Part shown: piece by piece, positions 15,342 through 15,719 of the stretch
Layout: the number at the start of each line of letters is the position of its first letter
How positions within the stretch are numbered: the stretch's first letter is position 1
NCBI GenBank assembly: GCA_018644785.1
Contig: JABGPV010000109.1
Span: forward strand, 1 to 15,719
Length of the DNA stretch: 15,719 nucleotides
Reading direction: 5' to 3'
Source of the DNA: Deltaproteobacteria bacterium
Lineage (GTDB): Bacteria; Desulfobacterota; DSM-4660; Desulfatiglandales; Desulfatiglandaceae
The notes under the pieces: generated by a model
Told to the model about the DNA's origin: nothing
The model's database searches: none
The model's input: only the letters and a program-made list of their open reading frames with translations
Position numbers and translations under genes: made by a program

Positions 15342-15719
15342 ATGAGTCTTGTCACTGCCATTAAAGTCTCCCTTAATTTTGCTGAACGACAGATCTTCAA
15401 CCAGATAGGTCTGCAAATCAACCCCGGGGATCGAATCGGTCTGGTGGGTCCCAATGGATCCGGAAAAACCACCCTGCTTCGAATCATCATGGGCGAAATC
15501 ACACCCGACGCGGGAGAAGTCAAAATTGCCAGAAATTCCCGTACCGGGTACCTGGCTCAGGATGTTCAGGAAGCCGTTTCCGGATCCCTGCTTCAAGCGA
15601 TCCTCAGCGCCATACCACAGCGACTGAAGCTGGAAAAGGGCTTAGAAAAAGCCGAACGCTCTCTAGAAAAGGCAACCGACGAACTGGACCAGAGCACCCT
15701 TGGCAAACAGATTGCCAAC
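15342..15719 (+). CDS. ABC-F family ATPase (C-terminus cut by window edge)
   Basis: The 126 codons present contain the start of a soluble, duplicated ATPase of the ABC-F family, which acts on ribosomes (for example EttA/Uup-like factors) and does not transport. Seen: the A-loop region around FAERQIF, the Walker A loop GLVGPNGSGKTTLLRII at about 34-50, and GEITPDAGEVKI. The Q-loop equivalent GYLAQDV (about 72-78) follows, and then a Glu/Lys/Leu-rich arm where ABC-F proteins carry extra helices. No membrane segment is present. The frame runs open to the window end. The ATG at 15342 has only a weak A-rich upstream sequence. It is transcribed away from the cyclase gene across a 303-base divergent gap. 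Which ABC-F subgroup it belongs to cannot be told from this fragment. Confidence 0.9.
   Translation, partial: MSLVTAIKVSLNFAERQIFNQIGLQINPGDRIGLVGPNGSGKTTLLRIIMGEITPDAGEVKIARNSRTGYLAQDVQEAVSGSLLQAILSAIPQRLKLEKGLEKAERSLEKATDELDQSTLGKQIAN

Overview
The window looks like chromosomal core DNA from a Desulfobacterota (former deltaproteobacteria) genome, probably of the Desulfobacterales type. The main reasons are an F-type ATP synthase cluster that carries two b-type stalk genes but no a or c subunit genes, a bactofilin gene directly upstream of it, the neighbouring zapB/zapA/RNase Y block, and a receiver-domain response regulator of a style common in sulfate reducers. This assignment rests on gene content and gene order only.

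Layout. Positions 1-348 (minus) hold a response regulator that runs off the left edge. Behind it lies a 440-base gap with two good minus-strand promoters and a terminator-like hairpin. RNase Y (rny, 789-2357, minus) follows, then a 530-base gene-free stretch rich in inverted repeats that may encode a structured RNA. Next come zapA (2889-3167) and a ZapB-like coiled-coil gene (3203-3484), with their own promoter placed just past the strong bidirectional terminator of the atp operon (3643-3677). From 3698 to 9606 the minus strand carries the ATP synthase operon, transcribed b' - b - delta - alpha - gamma - beta - epsilon, with overlapping or short junctions and a sigma70-like promoter at 9691-9719. 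A bactofilin gene (9764-10099) precedes it.

At about 10.2 kb transcription diverges. The plus strand carries a probable operon: a single-domain SCP2 protein (10343-10669), purM (10727-11815), a TatA-type translocase component (11894-12208) and a YccU-like CoA-binding protein (12216-12662). It meets, tail to tail, a minus-strand pair: a class III nucleotide cyclase joined to a CHASE2 sensor (13221-15026), followed by a small secreted protein with a PEGA-like domain and a Gly-rich tail (12687-13178). The right edge starts a divergent ABC-F ATPase gene (15342 onward, cut by the window end).

How the genes work together. Most of the window is housekeeping: energy conversion, divisome assembly, mRNA turnover, purine synthesis, protein export. 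The least ordinary part is 12.7-15.2 kb. Here a cyclase is fused to CHASE2 in the reverse of the usual domain order, has unusual residues at its purine-selecting positions, is followed by a likely periplasmic partner, and is preceded by an untranslated leader with mutually exclusive hairpins. I found no CRISPR array, tRNA, rRNA, insertion sequence or prophage.
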